From NCBI RefSeq assembly GCF_009664365.1, contig NZ_CP044310.1:2367001-2431000 (forward strand): DNA of 64,000 nucleotides. The letters are read 5' to 3'. Positions 35,751 through 45,566 of this stretch are shown here, piece by piece (the first letter of the stretch is position 1; each line of letters begins with the position of its first letter). Below the pieces are notes generated by a model. It had not been told where the DNA came from and made no database searches. It worked only from the letters and a program-made list of their open reading frames with translations. Source of the DNA: Paenibacillus xylanilyticus (GTDB taxonomy: Bacteria; Bacillota; Bacilli; Paenibacillales; Paenibacillaceae). The position numbers were made by a program, and so were the translations under genes.

Positions 35751-35780
35751 GTCCCGCACCTGTTTTCGAACAGGCGGGAC
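35751..35780 (+). terminator. Hairpin between acpP and fabF (terminator or attenuator)
   Basis: GTCCCGC-A-CCTGTT pairs with AACAGG-CGGGAC across TTCG. The downstream sequence TTCTCATCATT is only weakly T-rich, so it may reduce rather than stop transcription into fabF. Confidence 0.65.
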
Positions 35781-35918
35781 TTCTCATCATTCATTGGTTT
35801 TTCTCATTCCGCAGCGATGCTGATCCAGCTTGATTTTCGAATCGGGATGGGTGAGCATCCGCTTGCGGATATTCCCACAAAATAATTGCGCAAGCAGTCG
35901 ATATAGAGGTGAGTCGGT

Positions 35919-37157
35919 TTGAAACAAAGAGTAGTAATTACCGGAATGGGCGTAATGACATCGCTTGGAAAAGATTTGGAAACGTTCTGGGGAAGTTTAA
36001 TGGCAGGCAAGTCCGGAATCTCTCAGATTGAGGCCTTTGATGTGAGTGAATACACGACACAAATTGCTGCCGAAATTAAGGATTTCAACCCGGATGAATA
36101 TATGGATCGCAAGGATGCTCGCAAAATGGACCGTTTTGTTCAATTTGCTGTAGCAGCTGGTTTCAAAGCTGTTGAAGACAGTGGCTTGAAAATTAATGAG
36201 AACATCGAAGCCGAGCGCTTTGGCGTATCTATCGGTTCAGGTATTGGCGGATTGGGAACTTGGGAGGACCAGCACAATGCATTGCTGCAAAAAGGTCCAA
36301 AACGGGTTAGCCCATTCTTCATCCCTATGATGATCTCTAATATGGCTTCTGGCCAAATGTCGATTTCTCTCGGAGCTAAAGGTCCGAACACCAACGTAGT
36401 AACAGCCTGTGCTACAGGAACGCATTCCATTGGGGACTCTTTCAAGATGATTGCAAATGGTGATGCAGACGCGATGATCTGCGGTGGTGCGGAAGCGACA
36501 ATCAGACCAACGGGTCTGGCTGGTTTCTGTGCAATGCGCGCGATGTCTACACGCAATGACGAGCCGGCTAAGGCAAGTCGTCCTTTCGATACAGGACGTG
36601 ACGGATTCGTTATGGGTGAAGGAGCAGGTATTCTGATTCTGGAATCCTTGGAACATGCTCAAAAACGTGGTGCACGTATCTATGGTGAAGTGATCGGTTA
36701 CGGTCTGACTGGCGATGCGCATCATATGACTGAGCCGGATCCGGATGGAGCAGCACGCTGCATGAAGATGGCCCTTCGCAATGCCGGAATTGAACCGGAA
36801 GAAGTGGACTACATCAACGCACACGGTACATCAACTCCTGTGGGTGACCGATCCGAAACGCTGGCAATCAAAAAGGCATTTGGTGATCACGCGTACAAGC
36901 TTGCAGTAAGTTCCACTAAATCTATGACAGGTCACATGCTGGGTGCAGCTGGTGGCGTGGAAGCCGTAATCTGCGGATTGTCTCTGACTCATCAGACACT
37001 CGCACCTACGATCAATTTGGAAAATCAGGATCCGGAATGTGATCTGGATTATGTTCCGAATGTTCCGCGTGAAACCAACGTGAACGTAGTCATGTCCAAC
37101 TCGTTTGGATTCGGCGGTCACAATGCTACCATTATCCTCAAAAAATTTGAAGCATAA
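35919..37157 (+). CDS. fabF: 3-oxoacyl-ACP synthase II (KAS II)
   Basis: This 412-residue elongating condensing enzyme has its catalytic Cys164 in [11 protein letters not shown] and histidines in [11 protein letters not shown] (about 303) and GHMLGAAGG (about 340). Start is TTG 35919 after AGAGGTGAG. The gene follows acpP and precedes rnc by 13 nt. In E. coli fabF also follows acpP, whereas B. subtilis places it with fabH elsewhere. Confidence 0.95.
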   Translation: MKQRVVITGMGVMTSLGKDLETFWGSLMAGKSGISQIEAFDVSEYTTQIAAEIKDFNPDEYMDRKDARKMDRFVQFAVAAGFKAVEDSGLKINENIEAERFGVSIGSGIGGLGTWEDQHNALLQKGPKRVSPFFIPMMISNMASGQMSISLGAKGPNTNVVTACATGTHSIGDSFKMIANGDADAMICGGAEATIRPTGLAGFCAMRAMSTRNDEPAKASRPFDTGRDGFVMGEGAGILILESLEHAQKRGARIYGEVIGYGLTGDAHHMTEPDPDGAARCMKMALRNAGIEPEEVDYINAHGTSTPVGDRSETLAIKKAFGDHAYKLAVSSTKSMTGHMLGAAGGVEAVICGLSLTHQTLAPTINLENQDPECDLDYVPNVPRETNVNVVMSNSFGFGGHNATIILKKFEA

Positions 37158-37170
37158 GGGGCTAGTTCGT

Positions 37171-37869
37171 TTGAGTGAAGATCTGAAGCAGTTACAACAC
37201 AAACTTCAAATCAAATTTGACAACAGGCAGCTTCTAAAACAAGCGTTTACCCATGCTTCCTATGTAAACGAACACCGATTCAGTCAGCACCAGGATAACG
37301 AACGTCTGGAGTTCTTGGGCGATGCGGTGCTTGAGTTGACTGTATCGGAATACTTGTATCATTTGTATCCTAACCGTCCGGAAGGTGAATTAACGAAGCT
37401 GCGGGCATCAATTGTCTGCGAGCCTTCCCTCGTCAAATTTGCAGAAGCACTTGGTTTTGGTCAGTATGTACTTCTTGGTAAAGGTGAGGAACTGACGGGA
37501 GGACGAACACGGCCGGCTTTGCTGGCTGATGTGTTTGAATCTTTCATCGGTGCATTGTATCTGGATCAGGGACTGGAGCCAGTCAGAACGTTTCTGGACC
37601 AGCATGTTTTTCCGTTGATCGTACTGGGCGGCAAGCTTCAGATGAGCGATTACAAGACGGAACTACAGGAACTCACTCAGCATCACAATATGGGAGCTCT
37701 TGAGTATCGGATCGTCGAAGAACGGGGCCCTGCCCATGAACGTGAGTTTGTCTCGGAGGTCCATATGGGTCAAGAACGGCTTGGCAGAGGTACAGGACGT
37801 TCCAAAAAGGAAGCCGAGCAGCAGGCTGCATCCGCAGCGCTTGATCGATTGAAGCTTCCGGAAGCCTGA
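37171..37869 (+). CDS. rnc: Ribonuclease III
   Basis: This 232-residue double-strand-specific endoribonuclease processes rRNA and other structured RNAs. The catalytic signature [13 protein letters not shown] is at residues 44-56, and the second acidic cluster is [17 protein letters not shown]. The C-terminal dsRNA-binding domain covers roughly 160-230 (ending [18 protein letters not shown]). I choose TTG 37171, 10 nt after AAGGGG. The frame open to 37105 would overlap fabF. It precedes smc, as in B. subtilis, with a terminator between. Confidence 0.94.
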   Translation: MSEDLKQLQHKLQIKFDNRQLLKQAFTHASYVNEHRFSQHQDNERLEFLGDAVLELTVSEYLYHLYPNRPEGELTKLRASIVCEPSLVKFAEALGFGQYVLLGKGEELTGGRTRPALLADVFESFIGALYLDQGLEPVRTFLDQHVFPLIVLGGKLQMSDYKTELQELTQHHNMGALEYRIVEERGPAHEREFVSEVHMGQERLGRGTGRSKKEAEQQAASAALDRLKLPEA

Positions 37870-37898
37870 GCTTTACCGGGTAGCGCATAGACAAACGA

Positions 37899-37970
37899 AG
37901 AGCAAAGAGCAGCCCCTCGGGTCCGCCCCGGCGGAAATTATCGGCCGGACTGCTTTTTGCTCTTTTTTTT
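37899..37970 (+). terminator. Rho-independent terminator after rnc
   Basis: AGAGCAAAGAGCAG pairs with CTGCTTTTTGCTCT (one wobble) around a GC-rich inner stem and is followed by eight T residues. Confidence 0.92.
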
Positions 37971-38064
37971 GTAAAGAGAGGATGGGAAAAAAGATTCATT
38001 CCTAATCCAAGTTCAGCGCTGAAGGAGCACATGAAATAAGCAAGAGGAGGTGACGGGATACCCT

Positions 38065-41000
38065 ATGTTTCTGAAACGAATTGAACTGGGTGGATTCAAG
38101 TCATTCGCCGACAAAACAGAGATGGAATTCGTTCGCGGCATTACGGCTGTAGTGGGTCCGAACGGAAGTGGCAAGAGTAATATTTCAGACGGAATTCGCT
38201 GGGTGCTTGGGGAACAAAGTGCCAAATCACTACGGGGCGGCAAGATGGAAGACATCATCTTTGCTGGCAGTGATGCAAGAAAAGCCGTCAATTACGGTGA
38301 AGTGTCGTTAACGCTGGATAATGAAGACCACGCGCTTGCCCTTGATTTTGGTGAAGTGACAGTGACACGTCGTGTACATCGCAGCGGGGACAGTGAATAT
38401 TTTATTAACAAACAGTCCTGTCGGCTGAAAGATATAACGGAATTGTTTATGGATACCGGGATCGGTAAGGAAGCTTACTCCATTATTGGACAGGGTCGTA
38501 TCGAGGAAATTTTGAGTACTCGTTCTGAAGATCGCAGGGGTATCTTTGAAGAGGCATCCGGTATTGTGAAGTACAAATCCCGTAAGCGGGATGCCACACG
38601 CAAGCTGGACGAGACGGAGCAGAACTTGCTGCGGATTCACGATTTGGTTACAGAGCTGGAGGACCAGATTGGCCCGCTGAGAGAGCAGTCGGAAAAAGCG
38701 ATTCACTACAAGGAATTGCGTGGACAGCTCAAGTCGAAGGAAATCTCCATGTATGTCTACCAGATCGAACAGATTCATGCGTCCTGGAGCAAGGCGAATG
38801 AACGGTTACAGTCGCTAAAAGAAGAGGAAGTTGGTCTTGCCGCCATTGTTTCCACACATGATGCCAAGCTGGAAAGCGACCGGAATGCACTGCGAATTCT
38901 GGAATCGGAGACAGAAGAGCTGCAATCTGCCTTGCTGCAGTTCAGTGAAGCCACGGAGAAAAGTGAAGGTCTGGGCGAATTGCTCAAAGAACGTTCTCGT
39001 CATCTGCAAACCAATCATGAGCAGCTCACGGTTACACTTGCTGCGAGTGAAGAACGACATCGGGAACGTGAGGCTGAGCTGCTTGCATTACGCGAGAAGT
39101 TTGGCAAGCTGGAGCAGGAACTGGGTGACGTGCGAAACCGTCTGTCTGAAGAAGAGGCGAAGCTTATTGGCGTTACGGGCGGTATCAGTCAGCAGCAGGA
39201 AGAGAGCCTTAAGGGTAATTTGCTGGAATTGATGAACCAGATGGCTCAGACGCGCAACGAGATCCGGTACGCCGATCAGCAGAAAGAGTCGCTTGAACGT
39301 CGCATGAACCGTGCATCCGAGGAATCCGGCAAGTGGGAAGAGCAGAAGCAAACGCTCGAAGCTCGAAAAGCCGAGATTGAGAAAAAAGTAGTCCGCTTGG
39401 GTAAAGAAATCAGTGACTTGCGCGGCGGATATATAACTGAAAGTGAACGACTGCAATCTTTGCAAAAGCTGCTGGAAGAGAGTCGCAGTACGGTTCGGAA
39501 ATGGGAACAGAAGCGCGAAGCTCAGGTCTCCCGCCGGGATACGATGAAAGAGATGCAGGATGATTTTGACGGATTTATGCTTGGGGTCAAAGAAGTCCTC
39601 AAAGCTTCTCGCAAGGGCACTCTTAGCGGTGTACATGGAGCCGTGGCGGAACTGGTTAAAGTTCCTGAAAAAATCGAATTGGCTGTGGAAACGGCAATGG
39701 GTGCTGCACTTCAGCATGTCGTTATGGAAAACGAGTCGGTCTCCAGACAGGCCATTGCATTCCTGAAGCAGCGTCAGCTCGGTAGGGCCACATTCCTGCC
39801 GCTTGATGTCATTCGTCCACGTACCGTTGGTTCCAGTGAGCGTTCCATGATTGAAGGCATGGATGGTTTCGTGGGAATTGGTGCGGATCTTGTACACTTT
39901 GATTCCCGTTATGCGAATATCATTGGAAGCCTGCTCGGGAATGTCATCATTGCCGAAACGCTGGAATACGCCAATAAAATCGCGGCACGCTGTCAGTACC
40001 GTTTTCGCGTTGTGACCCTTGAAGGGGATGTAGTCAATGCGGGCGGTTCCATGACAGGGGGAAGCCAGCACAAAAAAAATGTAAGTCTGCTCAGCCGGAA
40101 ACGGCAGCTGGACCAACTGGACCAGGATATTTTGGATACCGAAAACCAGATTGTGAAGCTGCACCGCAGTGTTGACGATGTGAAAACCCAGTTGGAACAA
40201 TGCCAGGACAAGCTGGATGAGCTGCGTCAATCGGGTGATGATACACGAAATGCCGAACAGCAGGCATCGATGGAAATGAAACAGGTTGAGCACGAGCTGC
40301 GCCACGTGTTGGAACAGGTTGCGGTAGCCGGCCAGGAGAAAAGCGGATTCACCGAAGAAATCAAAGAGATGGATACGGCACGCGAAGCAGCTGTGCAGAA
40401 GCTGGAGCAGCTGGAAGAGGAAGAGAAGGCAACTCACCGTGCCATTCATGCTGCAGAGTTTGCCCGCAAAGCGAATGAGTCTGCGAAGGAAGAGCTGCAG
40501 AGCCAGTTGACCGAATTGAAAGTCAGAGAGGGTAAGCTGGATCAGGAACGGTTCTCGAATGAGGAGCAGCTGCGCCGATTGGAGCGGGAAGTGGAGTCTT
40601 TGGTCAAAGATTTACGTCAAAACCGGACATTGCTGGCTTCCATGGAAGCAGACCTGAAGAAAACGCAGGTGGAGAGCGTCAAACAGATTGAAGATCTGAA
40701 CCAGTTCAAGCTGAAGAAAACGGAAGCTTCCGAGCAGCTGGATTTCAAGCGTGCTGCACGAAGTGAGCTGTCGAAGAAGCTTGAACTTGCGGAGAGTGAA
40801 ACGAAGGAACAGCGTACACAGTTAAAAGCGGTAGAGGAACAGATGCGTCAGACGGAGATTTCCGTAAACAGGCTTGATGTTGAACTTGAAAACATACTGC
40901 GTAAACTGATGGACGACTATGAACTTGGTTATGAGCTGGCGAAAGAGCGATACCCCGTACCTGAAGATGTAGAGAGCACTCAGGCAGAGGTACAGAAGCT

Positions 41001-41640
41001 TAAGCGCAGCATCTCTGCTCTGGGAGAAGTCAATCTTGGGGCAATTGAGGAATTCCAGCGGGTTAACGAACGTTACGAGTTCCTGAATGAGCAGAAAAAT
41101 GATCTGGTGGAAGCTAAAACGACGTTGTATCAAGTCATCCGTGAGATGGAAGATGAGATGGCTAAACGTTTCAAGACAACGTTTGATGCAATCCGCCGTG
41201 AGTTCGGTACGGTATTTACAAAGCTATTTGGCGGTGGGCGTGCGGATCTGGTTCTGATGGACCCGGAACGGCTTCTGGAAACCGGAATTGATATCGTTGC
41301 CCAGCCACCAGGCAAGAAACTGCAAAACCTGCAGCTCTTATCTGGCGGAGAACGCGCATTAACGGCCATGGCGCTGCTATTTGCCATCCTGCACGTGAAG
41401 CCAGTACCGTTCTGTGTGCTGGATGAAGTCGAAGCAGCGCTGGATGAGGCCAATGTGGTACGTTTCGCTCAGTATTTGCGGGAATTCTCCGAACAGACAC
41501 AGTTTATCGTTGTCACTCACCGGAAGGGCACAATGGAAGAAGCAGATGTACTATATGGTGTCACCATGGAAGAGGGCGGAGTATCGAAGCTCGTTTCGGT
41601 TAGACTGGAAGATGAGGAAGCCGAAATAGCCAGTGCTTAA
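38065..41640 (+). CDS. smc: Chromosome segregation ATPase SMC
   Basis: This 1191-residue condensin ATPase organises and segregates the chromosome. Walker A is GPNGSGKSN near residue 32. Long coiled coils flank a hinge at about 520-660 (SGVHGAVAELVKVPEKIE to GGSMTGGSQ). The ABC signature LSGGERALTAMA is near 1091 and Walker B CVLDEVEAALDE near 1114. The family-typical start MFLKRIELGGFKSFA is at ATG 38065, although AGGAGG is a little far upstream. A GTG at 38050 coincides with that site. ftsY follows, as in B. subtilis. Confidence 0.97.
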   Translation: MFLKRIELGGFKSFADKTEMEFVRGITAVVGPNGSGKSNISDGIRWVLGEQSAKSLRGGKMEDIIFAGSDARKAVNYGEVSLTLDNEDHALALDFGEVTVTRRVHRSGDSEYFINKQSCRLKDITELFMDTGIGKEAYSIIGQGRIEEILSTRSEDRRGIFEEASGIVKYKSRKRDATRKLDETEQNLLRIHDLVTELEDQIGPLREQSEKAIHYKELRGQLKSKEISMYVYQIEQIHASWSKANERLQSLKEEEVGLAAIVSTHDAKLESDRNALRILESETEELQSALLQFSEATEKSEGLGELLKERSRHLQTNHEQLTVTLAASEERHREREAELLALREKFGKLEQELGDVRNRLSEEEAKLIGVTGGISQQQEESLKGNLLELMNQMAQTRNEIRYADQQKESLERRMNRASEESGKWEEQKQTLEARKAEIEKKVVRLGKEISDLRGGYITESERLQSLQKLLEESRSTVRKWEQKREAQVSRRDTMKEMQDDFDGFMLGVKEVLKASRKGTLSGVHGAVAELVKVPEKIELAVETAMGAALQHVVMENESVSRQAIAFLKQRQLGRATFLPLDVIRPRTVGSSERSMIEGMDGFVGIGADLVHFDSRYANIIGSLLGNVIIAETLEYANKIAARCQYRFRVVTLEGDVVNAGGSMTGGSQHKKNVSLLSRKRQLDQLDQDILDTENQIVKLHRSVDDVKTQLEQCQDKLDELRQSGDDTRNAEQQASMEMKQVEHELRHVLEQVAVAGQEKSGFTEEIKEMDTAREAAVQKLEQLEEEEKATHRAIHAAEFARKANESAKEELQSQLTELKVREGKLDQERFSNEEQLRRLEREVESLVKDLRQNRTLLASMEADLKKTQVESVKQIEDLNQFKLKKTEASEQLDFKRAARSELSKKLELAESETKEQRTQLKAVEEQMRQTEISVNRLDVELENILRKLMDDYELGYELAKERYPVPEDVESTQAEVQKLKRSISALGEVNLGAIEEFQRVNERYEFLNEQKNDLVEAKTTLYQVIREMEDEMAKRFKTTFDAIRREFGTVFTKLFGGGRADLVLMDPERLLETGIDIVAQPPGKKLQNLQLLSGGERALTAMALLFAILHVKPVPFCVLDEVEAALDEANVVRFAQYLREFSEQTQFIVVTHRKGTMEEADVLYGVTMEEGGVSKLVSVRLEDEEAEIASA

Positions 41641-41713
41641 AGAATCTATATGCATCAGGAACTTGTTAATTAAATAAACAGCACTAAGATTACGTACACG
41701 ATGGAGGGGCTTT

Positions 41714-42727
41714 ATGAGTTTCTTTAAGAAGCTGAGAGACAGCATTGCAAGCAAAACGGAGTCGGTAACAAAACAGTTTAAGGATGGACTGGAGAAGACT
41801 CGTAAAGGGCTTGTGGAGAAAGTATCCGATCTCGTTATTCGCCGCAAAAAGATCGATGAGGAATTCTATGAGGAACTAGAAGAAATCCTGATTGGAGCGG
41901 ATGTTGGGGTCAATACCGTCATGAACCTGATTGAAGACCTGCGTGTTGAGGTCAAAAAACGCAAAATTGAAGACGCGGCTGAACTGCAGCCTGTATTGTC
42001 CGAGAAATTGACAGACCTCCTGCGCGGTGAACAAAATAACGAACTGAAGATGAATCCAGATGGCATTACCGTCATTCTGTTTGTCGGTGTCAACGGCGTA
42101 GGTAAAACAACAACGATCGGTAAGCTGGCACATCGTTTCAAACAGGAGGGCAAAAAAGTCATTATGGCTGCTGGTGATACCTTCCGTGCCGGTGCAATTG
42201 AGCAGCTAGAGGTATGGGGACAGCGTGCCGGCGTTGAAGTCATCAAGCAGCAGGCGGGATCTGATCCGGCTGCGGTTATGTATGATGCTGTGCAAGCAGC
42301 GAAACAGCGTGGAGCAGATGTTTTGCTTTGCGATACGGCAGGCCGTCTGCAGAACAAATCCAATCTCATGGAGGAGCTTAACAAGATCTATCGTGTTATT
42401 CAGCGTGAAATCCCGGAAGCTCCACACGAAGTATTGATGGTTCTCGACGCAACAACTGGACAGAATGCATTGAACCAGGCCAAACTGTTTGGGGAGAAAA
42501 GCGGCGTGACTGGACTCGTGCTGACGAAGCTGGATGGTACGGCGAAAGGTGGTATTGTCGTTGCCATTCGTCAGGAACTGGATCTGCCAGTGAAGATGGT
42601 AGGTCTTGGTGAGAAAATTGACGACCTGCAGCCATTCGATTCCGAGCAATTTGTACATGCCTTGTTTGCCGGATTGATTCAGGAGCAGCCAGCTCAAGGC
42701 ACAGAGGAAGAAGAAGCGAATACCTAA
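41714..42727 (+). CDS. ftsY: Signal recognition particle receptor FtsY
   Basis: This 337-residue SRP receptor GTPase docks ribosome-SRP complexes at the membrane. An N-domain is followed by the G-domain with GVNGVGKTTTIGKLAH near residue 124, AGDTFRAGAIEQLEVW, LLCDTAGRLQNK, LTKLDGTAKGG and GLGEKIDDLQPF. GATGGAGGGG precedes the ATG. Its partner ffh lies 1.4 kb downstream, separated by a hemolysin-III gene and ylxM. Confidence 0.97.
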   Translation: MSFFKKLRDSIASKTESVTKQFKDGLEKTRKGLVEKVSDLVIRRKKIDEEFYEELEEILIGADVGVNTVMNLIEDLRVEVKKRKIEDAAELQPVLSEKLTDLLRGEQNNELKMNPDGITVILFVGVNGVGKTTTIGKLAHRFKQEGKKVIMAAGDTFRAGAIEQLEVWGQRAGVEVIKQQAGSDPAAVMYDAVQAAKQRGADVLLCDTAGRLQNKSNLMEELNKIYRVIQREIPEAPHEVLMVLDATTGQNALNQAKLFGEKSGVTGLVLTKLDGTAKGGIVVAIRQELDLPVKMVGLGEKIDDLQPFDSEQFVHALFAGLIQEQPAQGTEEEEANT

Positions 42728-42747
42728 AAGTTGATAAAATGATAAGC

Positions 42748-42806
42748 CCTATTGCCGTTGATGAGCGTGTACATACATGTTAAGTCACCGGCAATAGGTG
42801 TATAAT
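42748..42806 (+). promoter_or_regulatory. Dyad adjoining the hemolysin-III promoter
   Basis: CCTATTGCCG (42748-42757) and CGGCAATAGG (42789-42798) form a perfect 10-bp inverted repeat with a 31-bp spacer. The right arm sits directly before TATAAT (42801-42806). No T run follows, so an operator or a weak ftsY end hairpin are both possible. Confidence 0.45.
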
Positions 42807-42850
42807 GGAAGAATGTAGATATCTTAATAGGGTTAGAAAGGACGGTTGAT

Positions 42851-43498
42851 ATGGCCAATACCTACACCTATTCCCGCCGTGAAGAAGTCGCTAATGCAGT
42901 GACTCATGGAATCGGCGCTGCGCTCAGCGTTGCAGCACTGGTGCTGTTGATTGTTTTTTCGAGTATGAAAGGTACAGTCTGGCATGTCGTCAGTTTCACG
43001 ATCTACGGGATCACGATGCTGCTTCTTTATACGAATTCGACAATGGTTCATGCATTGAAAGAAGGCAAGGCCAAGGATCTGTTCGAGTTTTTTGACCATT
43101 CCTCGATCTATTTGTTTATTGCAGGTACGTACACGCCATTCTTGTTTGTAGCTGTTCGCGGCACGCTCGGATGGAGTCTGTTCGGAGTCATCTGGGGCAT
43201 TGCAATCGCAGGAGTGATTTTCAAAGCCTTCTTTACGAAAAAATTCCTGTTTATGTCCACGATCTTCTACATTGCCATGGGCTGGCTTATCGTCATTGCC
43301 TGGCAACCGCTCGTTGCGGCGATCCCTTCTGGAGGAATAGTCCTCTTGGTTGCAGGTGGTCTGATGTATACACTTGGGACACTATTTTATGTATGGCGCG
43401 GCTTTCCATACCATCATGCGATCTGGCATGTATTTGTGCTCGCTGGCAGTATTCTTCATTTCTTTGCCGTTCTGTTGTACCTTACGCCGCTCAGATAG
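42851..43498 (+). CDS. Hemolysin III family (PAQR/TrhA-type) membrane protein
   Basis: This 215-residue protein has seven predicted helices. PAQR/hemolysin-III hallmarks are EEVANAVTHGIGAALS at the N-terminus, a conserved FFDHSSIYLFIAGTYTPF block near residue 80, and HHAIWHVFVLAGSILHFF near the end, which together supply metal-binding His and Asp. In bacteria this family is linked to membrane-lipid homeostasis, and haemolysis is not a safe inference. AGAAAGGACGG precedes the ATG. It has its own probable promoter and a terminator, so it is an independent unit between ftsY and ylxM. Confidence 0.9.
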   Translation: MANTYTYSRREEVANAVTHGIGAALSVAALVLLIVFSSMKGTVWHVVSFTIYGITMLLLYTNSTMVHALKEGKAKDLFEFFDHSSIYLFIAGTYTPFLFVAVRGTLGWSLFGVIWGIAIAGVIFKAFFTKKFLFMSTIFYIAMGWLIVIAWQPLVAAIPSGGIVLLVAGGLMYTLGTLFYVWRGFPYHHAIWHVFVLAGSILHFFAVLLYLTPLR

Positions 43499-43504
43499 AA
43501 ACGT

Positions 43505-43545
43505 AAAAACGAATCGACTTCTCAACGGAGACGTATTCGTTTTTT
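43505..43545 (+). terminator. Rho-independent terminator after the hemolysin-III gene
   Basis: AAAACGAAT pairs with ATTCGTTTT around a 20-nt loop and a T run follows. Confidence 0.8.
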
Positions 43546-43567
43546 GTTCGTTTTGGAGGTGTTGGAT

Positions 43568-43612
43568 ATGAAGAAAAAAGCCACAAATCAATGTTTTGGA
43601 TGCTTCAAATAG
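43568..43612 (+). CDS. Possible 14-residue peptide
   Basis: MKKKATNQCFGCFK starts at ATG 43568, 6 nt after GGAGGTG. The peptide is basic with a CFGC motif. It lies between a terminator and the ylxM promoter. A ribosome-binding site this good before a stop after 14 codons may be chance, a remnant, or a real small peptide. Confidence 0.25.
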   Translation: MKKKATNQCFGCFK

Positions 43613-43640
43613 ATGTTTTTTTCGTGACAAGTATTTTTGC

Positions 43641-43669
43641 TTGACATCCTGATTTGTTTTCGGTATTAT
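43641..43669 (+). promoter_or_regulatory. Promoter of ylxM-ffh
   Basis: TTGACA (43641-43646) and TATTAT (43664-43669) are separated by exactly 17 bp. The leader to the ylxM ATG would be about 50 nt. Confidence 0.8.
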
Positions 43670-43724
43670 TAGGAACGTTGCAAGAGTGTAAAGTGTTTTT
43701 CCTTGACGAAGGGAGTGCCCTGAT

Positions 43725-44075
43725 ATGAGTCAAGAAAACCGGCTTGAGAAGACAAACCGGATTAACTTGCTGTTTGCTTTCTATGAACGTTTGCTTACTG
43801 AGAAACAGCAAACATTTCTGAAATATTACTTTCATGATGATTTCTCGCTTGGTGAAATTGCAGCCGAGTTTGAGATCAGCCGCCAGGCGGTATATGAGCA
43901 TATCAAGCGTGCTGAGCAGGTGCTGGAAAATTACGAAAGCAAGCTGGGCTTGCTGGAGAAGCACGAGCGACGCAGCCGCAATCTTGAAGAATTGCAAAAT
44001 GCACTGGAACGCGCAGGCGTCTCCATTGATAACAACAAACAAATAAACGATATTGTTCACCAGCTCCGGGAATGA
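43725..44075 (+). CDS. ylxM: YlxM/p13 family SRP-associated HTH protein
   Basis: This 116-residue UPF0122 protein has a sigma-70-region-4-like helix-turn-helix (FSLGEIAAEFEISRQAVYEHIKR is represented by SLGEIAAEFEISRQ at residues 40-55) and a coiled C-terminal part. It is regularly encoded immediately upstream of ffh and has been linked to SRP function. The start follows GAAGGGAG. The promoter with a 17-bp spacing upstream should drive ylxM, ffh, rpsP and khpA as one transcript. Confidence 0.93.
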   Translation: MSQENRLEKTNRINLLFAFYERLLTEKQQTFLKYYFHDDFSLGEIAAEFEISRQAVYEHIKRAEQVLENYESKLGLLEKHERRSRNLEELQNALERAGVSIDNNKQINDIVHQLRE

Positions 44076-44135
44076 GGAAATGGGATGGAACGTATCGGTT
44101 CTAAAAACAGTATTACAGCTTAAGGAGGTGGGATC

Positions 44136-45512
44136 ATGGCATTTGAAGGATTAACGACCCGATTGCAGAATGTGTTCAGCAAGCTGCGCGGCAAGGGCAA
44201 GGTGTCGGATGAAGATGTTGCCGAAGCTATGCGTGAGGTACGTCTGGCATTGCTCGAAGCGGATGTAAACTTCAAAGTGGTCAAGGAATTCATCGCCAAG
44301 GTGAAAGAGAAAGCTGTCGGCAAGGAAGTTATGGAAAGCTTCACGCCAGGCATGGTCATCATCGACATCGTAAACAAGGAACTGACGGACTTGATGGGTG
44401 GAAGCCAGTCGAAACTGGCTAAAGCGAACAAGCCGCCTACGGTGCTGATGATGGTCGGTTTGCAGGGTGCTGGTAAAACCACGACATCCGGTAAGCTCGC
44501 TAAAATGCTGCAGAAGCAGAACAGCCGACCATTGCTGGTCGCGGGGGATATCTATCGTCCGGCAGCGATCAAGCAATTGCAAGTACTGGGTGAGCAGATC
44601 AAGGCTCCGGTGTTTACATTGGGAGATCAGACAAGCCCGGTAGAGATCGCACGTCAGGGTCTGCAGCATGCCAAGGATAACGGCAATGACTATGTCATCA
44701 TCGATACCGCGGGACGTTTGCATGTAGATGAGGAACTGATGGAAGAGCTGCGCCAGATTCACAGCGTAGTGAATCCGGACGAAGTCCTGCTTGTGGTCGA
44801 TAGTATGACAGGTCAGGATGCTGTTAATGTGGCGGAACACTTTAACCAGCAGCTTGACTTGACCGGAGTCGTTTTGACCAAACTGGATGGCGATACGCGC
44901 GGTGGTGCTGCCCTTTCGGTAAAAGCAGTCACTGGCTGCCCGATCAAGTTTGCGTCACTCGGCGAGAAGCTCGATGCTCTTGAACCTTTCCATCCGGAAC
45001 GGATGGCTTCACGGATCCTCGGCATGGGGGATATGCTTTCCCTGATTGAGAAAGCACAATCCAACATTGACACCGAAAAAGCCAAGGAAATGGAACGCAA
45101 AATGCGTAATGCAGAATTTACGTTCGAGGATTTCCTGGAGCAAATGGATCAGGTGAAGAAGCTGGGACCTATCGATCAGATCATGGATATGATTCCCGGC
45201 ATGGGCAAGATGAAGCAAGCCAAGGACTTGAAAGTGGACGACAAGCAAATGGGCCGGATTGAAGCGATTGTGTACTCCATGACTACCGAGGAGAAGCGCA
45301 ACCCCGACATGATCAATCATAGTCGCCGGAAACGTATTGCTACAGGTAGTGGTACATCTCTGGCTGAGGTTAATCGTCTAATCAAGCAGTTTGATGAAAT
45401 GCGCCGCATGATGAAACAGTTCTCGGATATGATGGGACCTAAAGGCGGCAAGAACAAGGCAATGAAGCAGCTGAAGGGTCTTGGTAAAGGAATGAAGTTT
45501 CCTTTCCGTTGA
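44136..45512 (+). CDS. ffh: Signal recognition particle protein Ffh
   Basis: This 458-residue SRP54-type GTPase targets membrane proteins to FtsY and the translocon. The order is an N-domain, a G-domain with GLQGAGKTTTSGKLAK near 108, AGDIYRPAAIKQL, IIDTAGRLHVD and LTKLDGDTRGG, then an M-domain with methionine-rich segments (MDMIPGMGKM, DEMRRMMKQFSDMM) that bind signal peptides and SRP RNA. AAGGAGGTGGGATC precedes the ATG. rpsP follows. Confidence 0.97.
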   Translation: MAFEGLTTRLQNVFSKLRGKGKVSDEDVAEAMREVRLALLEADVNFKVVKEFIAKVKEKAVGKEVMESFTPGMVIIDIVNKELTDLMGGSQSKLAKANKPPTVLMMVGLQGAGKTTTSGKLAKMLQKQNSRPLLVAGDIYRPAAIKQLQVLGEQIKAPVFTLGDQTSPVEIARQGLQHAKDNGNDYVIIDTAGRLHVDEELMEELRQIHSVVNPDEVLLVVDSMTGQDAVNVAEHFNQQLDLTGVVLTKLDGDTRGGAALSVKAVTGCPIKFASLGEKLDALEPFHPERMASRILGMGDMLSLIEKAQSNIDTEKAKEMERKMRNAEFTFEDFLEQMDQVKKLGPIDQIMDMIPGMGKMKQAKDLKVDDKQMGRIEAIVYSMTTEEKRNPDMINHSRRKRIATGSGTSLAEVNRLIKQFDEMRRMMKQFSDMMGPKGGKNKAMKQLKGLGKGMKFPFR

Positions 45513-45566
45513 TTACAAGGGTTGCTGAGGAATATACAGATTTCATTGAAGGAGGTGAATTTTCAA

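Noticed and set aside
39088..40449. Long open frame antisense to smc
   Set aside because: The smc coiled-coil codons leave the opposite frame open. The product is a repetitive Leu/Phe/His-rich sequence without a start signal.
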